Virus record (IMG/VR): IMGVR_UViG_3300033984_000199
Coordinates: 1 to 28,331 of that record
Length of the DNA: 28,331 nucleotides
Reading direction: 5' to 3' (one strand)
Source: a virus
Shown here: in pieces, positions 15,636 to 22,056 of the stretch
Layout of the letters: the number at the start of each line of letters is the position of its first letter
How positions within the stretch are numbered: the first letter of the stretch is position 1
The notes under the pieces: model-generated
Seen by the model: only the letters and a program-made list of their open reading frames with translations
Database searches by the model: none
Told to the model about the DNA's origin: nothing
Made by a program: the position numbers and the translations under genes

Positions 15636-16424
15636 TTAATTAAACATTAATAATTGCGCGTTTATTTTTATGCGCGTTTTCCACTCCATTGATTCTTTTT
15701 TATACTCTTCGCAAACAGCGCGAAATTTACCGTATTTAGAACGGTTTAAAAGTAGTTTATTGGCTTTTACTTTGCCTATTCCATAAATACCTTTTATGTT
15801 ATCTGAAACGTCCCCAACTAACATCATTTCAAATATTAAATGTTCCGCTTGCTCCTGGGTCACTTCTAAAAATCCTTTACGCTTTTTTACTTCTTTGCCA
15901 AATGGGTCTAAAATATATTCGCCGTTTTCGTCTTTAACCTTTAATTGATAATAATCAAAATGAAGCCCGACAATTTGCTTTAAATCTTTGTCAATTGAAC
16001 AAATAATATAGTCTTCAATATCCATATTTTGCGCTTGATAATAAATTAAATCGTCCGCTTCGTATTCGTCACTTGAAAATGAATTAGGCATATATTCGAG
16101 CAAATACTTTCTTAATTTTGAAACCCATTTATTACCTTTTCTGTTTGCTTTATAAGTTGGTTCTATTTGCTTTCTAAAGTTGTTTTTACAATTAGTATAA
16201 TAATAAAAAGTATCGGTAACATTGTACGTTTCTTCTATTTCATTATGTATATCAAAGTACATCTTTTCAAAACGATCATAGGCGCGTTGTAATATTTCAA
16301 GTTCAATATCTTCGCGCGTTAATTGGTTTTGTAGTAACGCCCGAATTTCCCCGAACGTTACCACTTTATAAACAGCCTGATAAACTAAACTATCCGCGTC
16401 AAATAAAATTACCTTATTTTTCAT
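15636..16424 (-). CDS. 5'-3' exonuclease (FEN / PolI N-domain type)
   Basis: A 262-aa protein with the metal-binding motifs of flap-type exonucleases: LFDADS (D9, D11), DEYEADDL (D119-D125), CSIDKDLKQ (D145, D147) and GDVSDNIKGIYGIGKVKAN (D205, D208, then the helix-hairpin-helix). It digests 5' ends or RNA primers. It overlaps the stop of the Rad52-like gene (ATGA), which pairs resection with annealing in one recombination module. No polymerase domain follows, so it is a stand-alone exonuclease. Confidence 0.9.
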   Translation of the reverse strand: MKNKVILFDADSLVYQAVYKVVTFGEIRALLQNQLTREDIELEILQRAYDRFEKMYFDIHNEIEETYNVTDTFYYYTNCKNNFRKQIEPTYKANRKGNKWVSKLRKYLLEYMPNSFSSDEYEADDLIYYQAQNMDIEDYIICSIDKDLKQIVGLHFDYYQLKVKDENGEYILDPFGKEVKKRKGFLEVTQEQAEHLIFEMMLVGDVSDNIKGIYGIGKVKANKLLLNRSKYGKFRAVCEEYKKESMEWKTRIKINAQLLMFN

Positions 16425-17056
16425 AATTCAGCTGTATAATTCCCAAACTCAAAACGTTTTTTTCCGTTGTTATCTTTGCACGCTAAATATGTTAATTTGC
16501 CGTTATACCATTGTGAAAACCATTTCCAATCCTTTAATTTTAAATTGAATGTTTGACGCGCCCGGCCATCTGTTAACTCAAATTCATTCGCATTAAGTTT
16601 AATTTGAATAATAGGATAATCGTATAATTCGCGGCCTATTCCTAAATTAAAACAAGCCCGTTTAAATGCGTCACTTGCTTCGCCCTTTGTTTTTTCTGTT
16701 AACGATTCAGTGCCTACGTCCTGTTTCCAAATCCACTCATTTGTCAATGGGTTTAAAATACCAATCGAACAATAAAGGTTGTTTTTAATTACTTCGTATT
16801 TTTTCTGCCACCCGTAAATGCTAAATTTTTCATCTAAACGCTTCATATCCGCGCGTGCGTCTTTATAAGCTAAAATTGTAGCGTAACCCGCCTTATTAAT
16901 AGATTGAACTCTAAAATCAATCTCATCAATATCTAACGGCCTAAATTGACTTTCAAAGTTTTTAGGTAAATCAATTAATGAATCTATTTCTTTAACCGCG
17001 TTTTGTTTTGATATTTCTAAATAATCTTCAAAACTTAATTTTTCTACATTTTCCAT
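16421..17056 (-). CDS. Rad52/Rad22-like single-strand annealing protein
   Basis: A 211-aa protein with the Rad52-family core: SINKAGYATILAYKDARADM, then YGWQKKYEV, and the signature GTESLTEKTKGEASDAFKRA followed by CFNLGIGRELYDYP. It anneals complementary single strands during phage recombination and replication. I chose the ATG at 17054-17056; the frame is open to 17086 only through a TTG, and that extension would contain a TATATTTG promoter box. It is coupled to the exonuclease gene, and the SSB is encoded further along. Confidence 0.88.
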   Translation of the reverse strand: MENVEKLSFEDYLEISKQNAVKEIDSLIDLPKNFESQFRPLDIDEIDFRVQSINKAGYATILAYKDARADMKRLDEKFSIYGWQKKYEVIKNNLYCSIGILNPLTNEWIWKQDVGTESLTEKTKGEASDAFKRACFNLGIGRELYDYPIIQIKLNANEFELTDGRARQTFNLKLKDWKWFSQWYNGKLTYLACKDNNGKKRFEFGNYTAEL

Positions 17057-17074
17057 ATACGTATTTTTAATATT

Positions 17075-17082
17075 CAAATATA
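17075..17082 (-). promoter_or_regulatory. Promoter -7 box (TATATTTG) upstream of the recombination genes
   Basis: TATATTTG lies 18 bases before the annealing-protein ATG in the gap after the 89-aa gene. The -33 region is poor. It may add an internal start for the annealing protein, exonuclease and SSB. Confidence 0.5.
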
Positions 17083-17089
17083 ACAATTA

Positions 17090-17359
17090 TTATACTACTT
17101 TGCTAATTAAATAGCCATTATCTTTTAAAAGTTTTATTGCGTTTTCTATTGATAATTCTAGGAACGGTTTGCAACCCATTTGTTTAATTATATACGGCCT
17201 TTCAAGGTCTTCATAATTTTGTTCTGTTACCCAAACAATCTGTTTGTTGTGTAATTTCACTTTATAGTGAATATATTTTCCTAAAGTTCCAGGGATAAAA
17301 TCAACTATTTTTCCACTACCTAAACTTGTTAAAACTAAATTACCCTTTGTGTATTTCAT
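17090..17359 (-). CDS. Small hypothetical protein (89 aa)
   Basis: An 89-aa protein starting MKYTKGNLVLTSLGSGKIVD at the ATG 17357-17359. The frame is open upstream to a GTG at 17470, but that part overlaps another well-supported small gene, so the shorter form is preferred. N-terminal beta strands (LVLTSLGSGKIVDFIPGTL, YIHYKVKLHNKQIVWVTE) suggest a small SH3-like barrel; the C-terminus is helical. Function unknown. Confidence 0.7.
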   Translation of the reverse strand: MKYTKGNLVLTSLGSGKIVDFIPGTLGKYIHYKVKLHNKQIVWVTEQNYEDLERPYIIKQMGCKPFLELSIENAIKLLKDNGYLISKVV

Positions 17360-17366
17360 ATTTATT

Positions 17367-17522
17367 TTATTTAGGATCGTTTTTACTATAACCATCTTTC
17401 CACCCGCGCATATATTCAGCGTGTTTTTCTTGTTTCTCCATTTCTTTGGCTTTTTCAATATACCAATCACTATCTACTAAATCAATATCTAATTGCTTAA
17501 CTAACCATTCTATTACTGTCAT
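17367..17522 (-). CDS. Small protein, tandem paralogue of the upstream gene (51 aa)
   Basis: A 51-aa frame (MTVIEWLVKQLDIDLVDSDW... ending DGYSKNDPK) that starts in an ATGA overlap with the stop of the 61-aa gene (17519-17522) and ends 7 bp before the 89-aa gene. It is clearly related to that upstream neighbour: both begin MT-[AV]-[VI]-EW and share AKEMEKQ in the middle. Tight overlap plus paralogy make it a real gene. Function unknown; similar MT-VEW...KAKEMEK proteins are common short genes in Bacteroidota phages. Confidence 0.8.
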   Translation of the reverse strand: MTVIEWLVKQLDIDLVDSDWYIEKAKEMEKQEKHAEYMRGWKDGYSKNDPK

Positions 17523-17704
17523 TCTTTCGTGTTTTTAAAGGTTTCGTTGTAGTATTGTTTATCTTTTGCCTCTCCAGCTAAATAAGCACTTTCCATCTGT
17601 TGCTTTTCCATTTCTTTGGCTTGTTCAATTGCTTTTATTTGTTCTGAAGCTGTTACAAATTTATTGTTTCTAATTTGTTCCATAAACCATTCTACGGCTG
17701 TCAT
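17519..17704 (-). CDS. Small protein, tandem paralogue of the downstream gene (61 aa)
   Basis: A 61-aa helical protein (MTAVEWFMEQIRNNKFVTAS then EQAKEMEKQQMESAYLAGE). It shares its start and the AKEMEKQ block with the next gene, 17367-17522. Its start overlaps the stop of the 48-aa gene as ATGA (17701-17704). No function known. Confidence 0.75.
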   Translation of the reverse strand: MTAVEWFMEQIRNNKFVTASEQIKAIEQAKEMEKQQMESAYLAGEAKDKQYYNETFKNTKE

Positions 17705-17847
17705 AATATTTCTGTTTTAATAATTAATTTTTCATAAATATCCGCTTTACGGTTCGCGTCTTCAATGCTGTTTGCCTGAAGCAATTTAAATCCAACTTTC
17801 CAACTGAAACGGTCTTTAAATTTATAAGTGACTTTAAACATTTTCAT
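17701..17847 (-). CDS. Small basic protein (48 aa)
   Basis: A 48-aa frame (MKMFKVTYKFKDRFSWKVGF... ending KTEIL). It follows a good Bacteroidota promoter (17870-17899) by 22 bases and its stop overlaps the next ATG (17701-17704). Predicted beta-beta-alpha, rich in Lys. Not recognised. Confidence 0.75.
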   Translation of the reverse strand: MKMFKVTYKFKDRFSWKVGFKLLQANSIEDANRKADIYEKLIIKTEIL

Positions 17848-17869
17848 ATCTTTACTTTTTAATTATATA

Positions 17870-17899
17870 CAAATATAACTATTATATTTAAATATCAAA
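17870..17899 (-). promoter_or_regulatory. Bacteroidota-type promoter (TTTG, 18-base spacer, TATATTTG)
   Basis: TTTG at 17896-17899 and TATATTTG at 17870-17877 are separated by 18 bases, a good match to the Bacteroidota vegetative promoter. It lies in the gap after NinG and 22 bases before the 48-aa gene, so it starts the recombination and small-gene part of the early region. Confidence 0.75.
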
Positions 17900-17905
17900 C
17901 TTTTT

Positions 17906-18448
17906 TTATTTATTTTTCAATGTTTTTATTTTCAATTCGTATTTTGCCTTAATTTCATAAAGTTCATTTATAGTAAAATTCCTTACTTTATGCGCGTCTT
18001 GACATAATAAAACATAATTTTCGTGGCCTATTTTATTTTTTAAATTTATTTCATACGGAATAGGGTTACCGTGTAAATGGGTATTACAGTACTCGCATTG
18101 TAAATGTACGTTACGCTCATCAAAACGTACGTTCCAATGATTATTTGAATTAAAATAATGCCCCGCGTTTTCCTTCAAACAAGGTTTTTTACAGGTTATA
18201 CAGTTTTCCCCTTGATCCCTTAACCGTATAAATGAATTAAATACCTTTTGAACGTCAATAGCGACCTTTGTAACCGTTTCAATGGATTTCTTTAGTATTG
18301 GCTTGCGTTTGTTCCAATCTTTTAAATTTGCTTCGTAAACCCAAACTTTTAAACATTCAGGGGCAAAACAATACTTTTGATTGAATTGTACAACCTGGAA
18401 TAGTTCCTTACAATTTTTACACTTTTTAGGCTTAATCTTCTTTTCCAT
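17906..18448 (-). CDS. ninG: NinG-like recombination protein (HNH-type, zinc-binding)
   Basis: A 180-aa protein matching lambda NinG/Rap: a first zinc pair CKNC (C10, C13), then YCFAPEC (C27, C32), a basic helix (KRKPILKKSIETVTK), a second cluster CITCKKPC (C83, C86, C90) with H97, and an HNH-like CEYCNTHLHGNP (C118, C121, H124). NinG proteins act as structure-specific nucleases or recombination mediators on branched DNA. It lies between the helicase block and the annealing/exonuclease genes. Confidence 0.88.
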   Translation of the reverse strand: MEKKIKPKKCKNCKELFQVVQFNQKYCFAPECLKVWVYEANLKDWNKRKPILKKSIETVTKVAIDVQKVFNSFIRLRDQGENCITCKKPCLKENAGHYFNSNNHWNVRFDERNVHLQCEYCNTHLHGNPIPYEINLKNKIGHENYVLLCQDAHKVRNFTINELYEIKAKYELKIKTLKNK

Positions 18449-18487
18449 AATTCAGCCAATTGATAATTAGTAAATAAATAAAGTTTT

Positions 18488-18781
18488 TCATATACCGTTA
18501 ATTAAATGCGCGTTTTGTTCCTTTAACTTTTCAATCTCAAATCTAAATTCCATATTTTCCTTATGGTAATTAAAATTCATTTTACTCAATAATTCGTATT
18601 CCTTATTTAGCTCTTTAAAGGTTAAATAAACTTCATTCATTTGAATTATATGTTTTTCCATTCCGTTAATAAAATCTTTACGTTTGGGGTTTTTTTCTTT
18701 TATTTCATTTATCGTAAATTTTAACGATTCAATTATTGATGTAATATTTATTTGAGCGCGAATTATATCTATGTATTCCAT
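18488..18781 (-). CDS. Small coiled-coil protein (97 aa)
   Basis: A 97-aa, mostly helical protein (MEYIDIIRAQINITSIIESL..., later LLSKMNFNYHKENMEFRFEI and EKLKEQNAHLINGI) with a likely C-terminal coiled coil. It starts 9 bp after the helicase stop, so it is on the same transcript. It could be an accessory to the helicase, but no loader motif is visible. Confidence 0.65.
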   Translation of the reverse strand: MEYIDIIRAQINITSIIESLKFTINEIKEKNPKRKDFINGMEKHIIQMNEVYLTFKELNKEYELLSKMNFNYHKENMEFRFEIEKLKEQNAHLINGI

Positions 18782-18790
18782 ATTTTTTAT

Positions 18791-19771
18791 TTAAAAAGGT
18801 AAAGAATCTCTTTGATTATTTAAAGATTCTGAATAATTTTTTAATTCTACAATTGTTTTTTTCGTTTCTGTTTGTTCGGCTGCATATATTTTAATATGGT
18901 TATTCGGGTTTGAATAATCTATATCATAATACCTAAATTTAGATATATCAAACCTTAAATTTATAACGCCTATTTTTCCGATACTTCGCGGTTTTATTTT
19001 ATTGAAATGAATTTGACATTGATTATCTGTTAAATCTTCCCTATGTACTGTAATCATACATTTACCACTATTGAACCATTCAGAACCGCCCTTTAAATCA
19101 TATGGGCCTGGGGGCGTTCTTTTGCCGTTTTCCTTATCCGTTAATTTTGGGTGAATTATTGTGTGTAAATGTAAATCATTATCTTCAGCTATTTGATTTC
19201 TATAAGGTAAAACGAATTCTAAATATTGCGCGTAACCCCCATAATTAGAATAATCGTGGCTTAAATCTTTCCAACTATCTATACACGCCGTGTGTAAACC
19301 CTCTTCATTTTTTAATTTAACCGCATAGTCCCAAAATTCCACCGCTGTTAATTTTGCTTTTACGTCACTTTTCGTAAGTACTTTAAAATAGTAACATACC
19401 CATTCGCTCGCTATACTTATCTCACTATCTGTAATTGTGTTCGGCGCGTCGGGATCAAATGATTTACCCGTTTTTTTATGTATTAAATCCGCTATTATTT
19501 CAATATTGTTACCTACATCGGGAAAATAAAGTAAATGTTTCCAGGAATAAAATAATGATGTATTCATTAAGCATTCCATTAATACTTGAGTTTTACCACT
19601 CATAGGGTAACCCGTCCAATCCGTACAACTACCTAATTGCATTGAATAATTATCTCGCATCGCTTCAAACCCTAAATACATTCCTTTTTCGTGGTACGTC
19701 TTTTTATAGTTCTGTAATGAATTAAGTATCTCGCTAGCTTGCGTTACCTTAAAACCCTTTAAATTATCCAT
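18791..19771 (-). CDS. Replicative DNA helicase-like ATPase (DnaB/RecA type)
   Basis: A 326-aa RecA-fold ATPase with Walker A GYPMSGKT at residues 54-61, a Walker B-like ACIDSWKDL (D165), the likely sensor HLHTIIHPK and a later KGGSEWFNSGKCMITVHRED segment like DnaB-type helicases. There is no primase or zinc domain, so it would unwind DNA with a host primase. It overlaps the initiator gene by 8 bp. The C-terminus ends NQRDSLPF, resembling the SSB tip; the phage SSB also ends LPF. Confidence 0.82.
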   Translation of the reverse strand: MDNLKGFKVTQASEILNSLQNYKKTYHEKGMYLGFEAMRDNYSMQLGSCTDWTGYPMSGKTQVLMECLMNTSLFYSWKHLLYFPDVGNNIEIIADLIHKKTGKSFDPDAPNTITDSEISIASEWVCYYFKVLTKSDVKAKLTAVEFWDYAVKLKNEEGLHTACIDSWKDLSHDYSNYGGYAQYLEFVLPYRNQIAEDNDLHLHTIIHPKLTDKENGKRTPPGPYDLKGGSEWFNSGKCMITVHREDLTDNQCQIHFNKIKPRSIGKIGVINLRFDISKFRYYDIDYSNPNNHIKIYAAEQTETKKTIVELKNYSESLNNQRDSLPF

Positions 19772-20396
19772 ACGGGTTAAATTTAGATTCGTTAGTTACA
19801 ACCGTATTTACATATTTAGAAAAATTAGTATTTACTAAAAAATGAGTAGGGGTATCAATCTTATTTATTTTTACCCATTCTGTGTCAATCATTATTTTGT
19901 ATGCGTGTTCAAAATCTTCAGGGGTATAATTTGCTTTTTTTAATTCTTTAAGATTGGATATATCCGTTTTTGTTAATGTTTTAAAATTTCCTTTAATTCC
20001 TTTATGCTTAAATTTCATTTCGTTAAACCATTTTAAAAAATTCACGGTTAAAAGCGTTTGCGCTTGCTTAACTAATTGTTCTTTCTCTTTCTCTTTCCCT
20101 TCTTCTTTCTCTTTCTCTTGTACCGAACCCCCTACCGTACCCCCTTGCGAACCCCCTACCGTACCCCCTTGACTAGGGGTTATTTTTGTTTTTGTTTTAT
20201 TCTCATATCCAAGAACTTGAGTATCTATATTAAATTTTTGAGATAAGTAAGCAAACTTTGCCATACCCGTTAATTCGGTATCTATTCCTTCAAATTGTTT
20301 TTGAATTAAAGCCCATAAAAATTTTAGTTTATCCGAATCATTTAATTCGTTTGCGACATCGTAATAACTACGATAAAAGTTAAATCCTTTTCTCAT
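19764..20396 (-). CDS. Replication initiator-like protein (DUF6291-type N-domain, DnaD-like C-domain)
   Basis: A 210-aa protein. The N-terminal domain (about 1-70: GFNFYRSYYDVANELNDSDK, then FAYLSQKFNIDTQVLGYENK) matches the DUF6291 type found in replication proteins of Bacteroidota phages. A low-complexity linker (about 72-110) contains two copies of SQGGTVGG and a run of Lys/Glu. The C-terminal part (YTPEDFEHAYKIMIDTEWVK) resembles DnaD-like or O-like primosome proteins. It lies just before the helicase gene, as lambda O before P. Its coding sequence carries the tandem repeat at 20124-20171. Confidence 0.8.
   Translation of the reverse strand: MRKGFNFYRSYYDVANELNDSDKLKFLWALIQKQFEGIDTELTGMAKFAYLSQKFNIDTQVLGYENKTKTKITPSQGGTVGGSQGGTVGGSVQEKEKEEGKEKEKEQLVKQAQTLLTVNFLKWFNEMKFKHKGIKGNFKTLTKTDISNLKELKKANYTPEDFEHAYKIMIDTEWVKINKIDTPTHFLVNTNFSKYVNTVVTNESKFNPYG
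20124..20171. repeat. Two perfect tandem copies of a 24-bp GC-rich unit in the initiator gene
   Basis: Bases 20124-20147 and 20148-20171 are identical 24-mers (starting CGAACCCCCTACCG on the plus strand) and encode a repeated glycine-rich octapeptide. A polypyrimidine stretch (TCTTTCTCTTTC type) is adjacent on the plus strand at about 20080-20120. In lambdoid phages iterons within the O gene form the origin, so this is a candidate origin element, but it could merely be a linker repeat. Confidence 0.75.
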
Positions 20397-20398
20397 AA

Positions 20399-20602
20399 TT
20401 AAAACATTAAAGAAATTTGTTTTTTCAATTCCCTACTTAATTTAATAGCTGTTTCTTTATCTAAAACAGTATAATTAGCGGAATAACCTATATCCTCTAT
20501 TTGAATAAACAGCATTCCAGCTGTATTAACATAAAGTTGTAATTGTTTTTCATATTGTTCGGCATCTTCATTTCCGCAAAAAATCAGTTTTACATTTCCC
20601 AT
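20399..20602 (-). CDS. Small hypothetical protein (67 aa)
   Basis: A 67-aa protein beginning MGNVKLIFCGNEDAEQYEKQ and ending SRELKKQISLMF. The ATG at 20600-20602 follows TTTATT, the usual AT-rich leader here; an ATG four codons upstream (20614) is possible. The frame is open farther to 20668, but that extension runs through the arm of a terminator-like hairpin, so it is unlikely to be translated. It starts 45 bases after the candidate small RNA's T tract. Function not recognised. Confidence 0.6.
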   Translation of the reverse strand: MGNVKLIFCGNEDAEQYEKQLQLYVNTAGMLFIQIEDIGYSANYTVLDKETAIKLSRELKKQISLMF

Positions 20603-20646
20603 AATAAACCGCATTTTATTTAAAAACACGTAAAAATTTAGTGTAT

Positions 20647-20741
20647 AAAAAAAACCTTTACATTCCATAGGGATTCGACTTCCTACTTCATATAAAGGTT
20701 AATTAAAATTCCTTTTGTTACTATAATGTCGAATCGTAACG
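20647..20741 (-). ncRNA. Candidate structured small RNA or leader with two kissing hairpins and a terminator
   Basis: Read on the minus strand from a predicted start near 20741: hairpin 1 has arms GTTAC (20740-20736) and GTAAC (20721-20717); its loop contains GATTCGAC (20735-20728). Hairpin 2 has arms AACCTTTATAT (20700-20690) and ATGTAAAGGTT (20663-20653), 11 pairs with one G-U; its loop contains GTCGAATC (20679-20672), the exact complement of the loop-1 octamer. Hairpin 2 is followed by six further T residues, like an intrinsic terminator. A TATATTTG box lies just upstream. A 90-100-nt transcript with a loop-loop or pseudoknot contact is inferred. It could be an sRNA or an attenuator leader of the 67-aa gene. 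Confidence 0.5.
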
Positions 20742-20745
20742 TTTG

Positions 20746-20753
20746 CAAATATA
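20746..20753 (-). promoter_or_regulatory. Promoter -7 box (TATATTTG) of the candidate small RNA
   Basis: An exact TATATTTG in the 165-bp gap between the HNH gene (ends 20768) and the 67-aa gene. Transcription would start near 20741. No good TTTG is found at the -33 position. Confidence 0.5.
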
Positions 20754-20767
20754 ATAATATTATTTAA

Positions 20768-21112
20768 TTACATACGTTTTTTTCTTTTATCCTTATTTAC
20801 ATTTTCGCGCATTGAAATAACTTGTAAATTATTCAGGTTGTTATTTAATGGGTTGTTGTCTATATGATCAACAACTATTTTCCTATCCCCGTAAACGTGA
20901 CCTAAAAACGTTTCAGCCATTAAAGCGTGTACTTTCCGCGTTACCCATTTTTGACCGTTAAACAAAGTTACTTGACCATAATCGCGTTTTGTTTTACTTG
21001 AATGCGGTTTTACTTCGCGGTTGTTTTTATGACAAAATATATAACCACTCTTTGAAATAGTATAACGTTCTTTATGTCCTGGAATGAATTTAATTATTGT
21101 CTTCATAATCAT
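20768..21112 (-). CDS. HNH endonuclease (NUMOD4/HNH type)
   Basis: A 114-aa protein with an N-terminal NUMOD4-like segment (KFIPGHKERYTISKSGYIFC) and a complete HNH motif: VDHIDNNPLNNNLNNLQVIS at residues 81-100 (D82, H83, N-rich loop), then an EN dipeptide. Typical of small homing-type nucleases that sit free-standing in phage genomes. The start overlaps the DnaA-like gene by 23 bp; a second ATG two codons later is equally possible. The basic end (KDKRKKRM) may bind DNA. Confidence 0.85.
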   Translation of the reverse strand: MIMKTIIKFIPGHKERYTISKSGYIFCHKNNREVKPHSSKTKRDYGQVTLFNGQKWVTRKVHALMAETFLGHVYGDRKIVVDHIDNNPLNNNLNNLQVISMRENVNKDKRKKRM

Positions 21113-21497
21113 ATATTTTTAATAGTGTTTTTTCTGTTTTAAGCATCATTTTTGCGCGAAAGTAATTAACTCTTTTTATTGATGGTAAAGGCCTTGTAAA
21201 CCTAAGTAACCGTACATTTTCGTAATCATTTAACAATGTTTCGACTTCTTTAATACTCCATAAAAACAATTTATCGTTTATTTGTGTATATAAATCATAA
21301 GTTTTTAAACCGTGCATTACTGTACAATGGTCTTGATTAAAACATTCGCCAATACCCATTAAAGACATTCCCGTGTTTTTGCGTAAAAAGTTAAACGCTG
21401 CATATCTTTGATAAACGATTTCGCGCTTTCTACTTTTTTTTGTTAACCCTAACTTTTCGCAAATCTTAATTACTTTTTTAACATCAACATTCTCCAT
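21090..21497 (-). CDS. DnaA domain IV-like DNA-binding protein
   Basis: A 135-aa protein whose residues 28-66 match the C-terminal DNA-binding domain of DnaA: VYQRYAAFNFLRKNTGMSLM followed by GIGECFNQDHCTVMHGLKT, which fits the DnaA signature (G-x-x-F-x-x-x-D-H-x-T-V). It lacks the AAA+ ATPase part. It may bind DnaA-box-like sites in the phage or host origin, or recruit or block host DnaA. It is encoded in the early cluster before the helicase and initiator. The C-terminal 65 residues are basic and unrecognised. Confidence 0.82.
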   Translation of the reverse strand: MENVDVKKVIKICEKLGLTKKSRKREIVYQRYAAFNFLRKNTGMSLMGIGECFNQDHCTVMHGLKTYDLYTQINDKLFLWSIKEVETLLNDYENVRLLRFTRPLPSIKRVNYFRAKMMLKTEKTLLKIYDYEDNN

Positions 21498-21639
21498 AAT
21501 TCAAGTATTTTATTTCACAAATTCTTATATATAATTCCGTATTAAATGAGCCGCCCTTATCGTCTTCAGATTTTTGACCGCGCCAATGCTTTAAGTAATC
21601 AACTATATTATAGCATTTACTTTTTTTCTTTGCTTTCAT
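21484..21639 (-). CDS. Small basic protein (51 aa)
   Basis: A 51-aa frame (MKAKKKSKCYNIVDYLKHWR... ending KYLNYGEC) in the gap between the 71-aa gene and the DnaA-like gene. It starts in an ATGA overlap (21636-21639) and its end overlaps the DnaA-like start by 14 bp. Strongly basic N-terminus. Function unknown. Confidence 0.7.
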   Translation of the reverse strand: MKAKKKSKCYNIVDYLKHWRGQKSEDDKGGSFNTELYIRICEIKYLNYGEC

Positions 21640-21851
21640 AATTTTTCAATTTCTTGTTTAACGCCTAATAAATATCTTTGTATTAAACTACCTTCGTTAA
21701 TATATAAACCGTTTCTAAAGTCTAACATTTCATCAACCGCAATTAATGCGCATTGTTTAGCATAATCAAAAGTATAATGGTGTTCACCTCTTTTACTTAA
21801 AATCATAAAATTCTTTTCAACTAATTCTTTGGCTTTATCTTCAGCTTTCAT
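21636..21851 (-). CDS. Small hypothetical protein (71 aa)
   Basis: A 71-aa helical protein (MKAEDKAKELVEKNFMILSK..., YAKQCALIAVDEMLDF). It shares a K-A-x-x-LV pattern and an A-x-x-CA-[LI]-x-x-V pattern with the 94-aa protein at 22053-22337, suggesting a distant paralogue. It follows the 67-aa gene by 1 bp. Function unknown; such small early proteins often modify host functions. Confidence 0.65.
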   Translation of the reverse strand: MKAEDKAKELVEKNFMILSKRGEHHYTFDYAKQCALIAVDEMLDFRNGLYINEGSLIQRYLLGVKQEIEKL

Positions 21852-21852
21852 A

Positions 21853-22056
21853 TTAATTATTTAAATATTGTGAAATTTTATCTTTTAATTCAGAATCAAA
21901 ACACTCCATTAATTCGGTTATATCCCCCCCGTTATGTTCTACGTTTAAAATCTCAATTACTTCAGGCGTTCCAAAATTATTATCCTCTTCAATGGCTGTT
22001 AAATAATTGAATTCTATTTGTAAATCTGAATGTTTAAAATTGATCGTTACTATCAT
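21853..22056 (-). CDS. Small acidic protein (67 aa)
   Basis: A 67-aa acidic protein (MIVTINFKHSDLQIEFNYLT... then DITELMECFDSELKDKISQY) with a beta N-terminus and helical C-terminus. It starts in an ATGA-type overlap with the 94-aa gene. No family recognised. Confidence 0.6.
   Translation of the reverse strand: MIVTINFKHSDLQIEFNYLTAIEEDNNFGTPEVIEILNVEHNGGDITELMECFDSELKDKISQYLNN

Noticed and set aside
17360-17470. GTG-started 37-residue extension of the 89-aa protein
   Set aside because: It overlaps the paralogue gene 17367-17522 in another frame, which has ATGA coupling and homology to its neighbour.
20668-20685. TTCGACT in a short stem on the plus strand, resembling a tRNA T-arm and therefore a possible tRNA end or phage attachment site
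   Set aside because: No matching acceptor strand or anticodon arm is found within 60-80 bases on either side, the stem has a mismatch and a wobble, and the genome has no integrase. The same bases are better explained by the two-hairpin structure on the minus strand.
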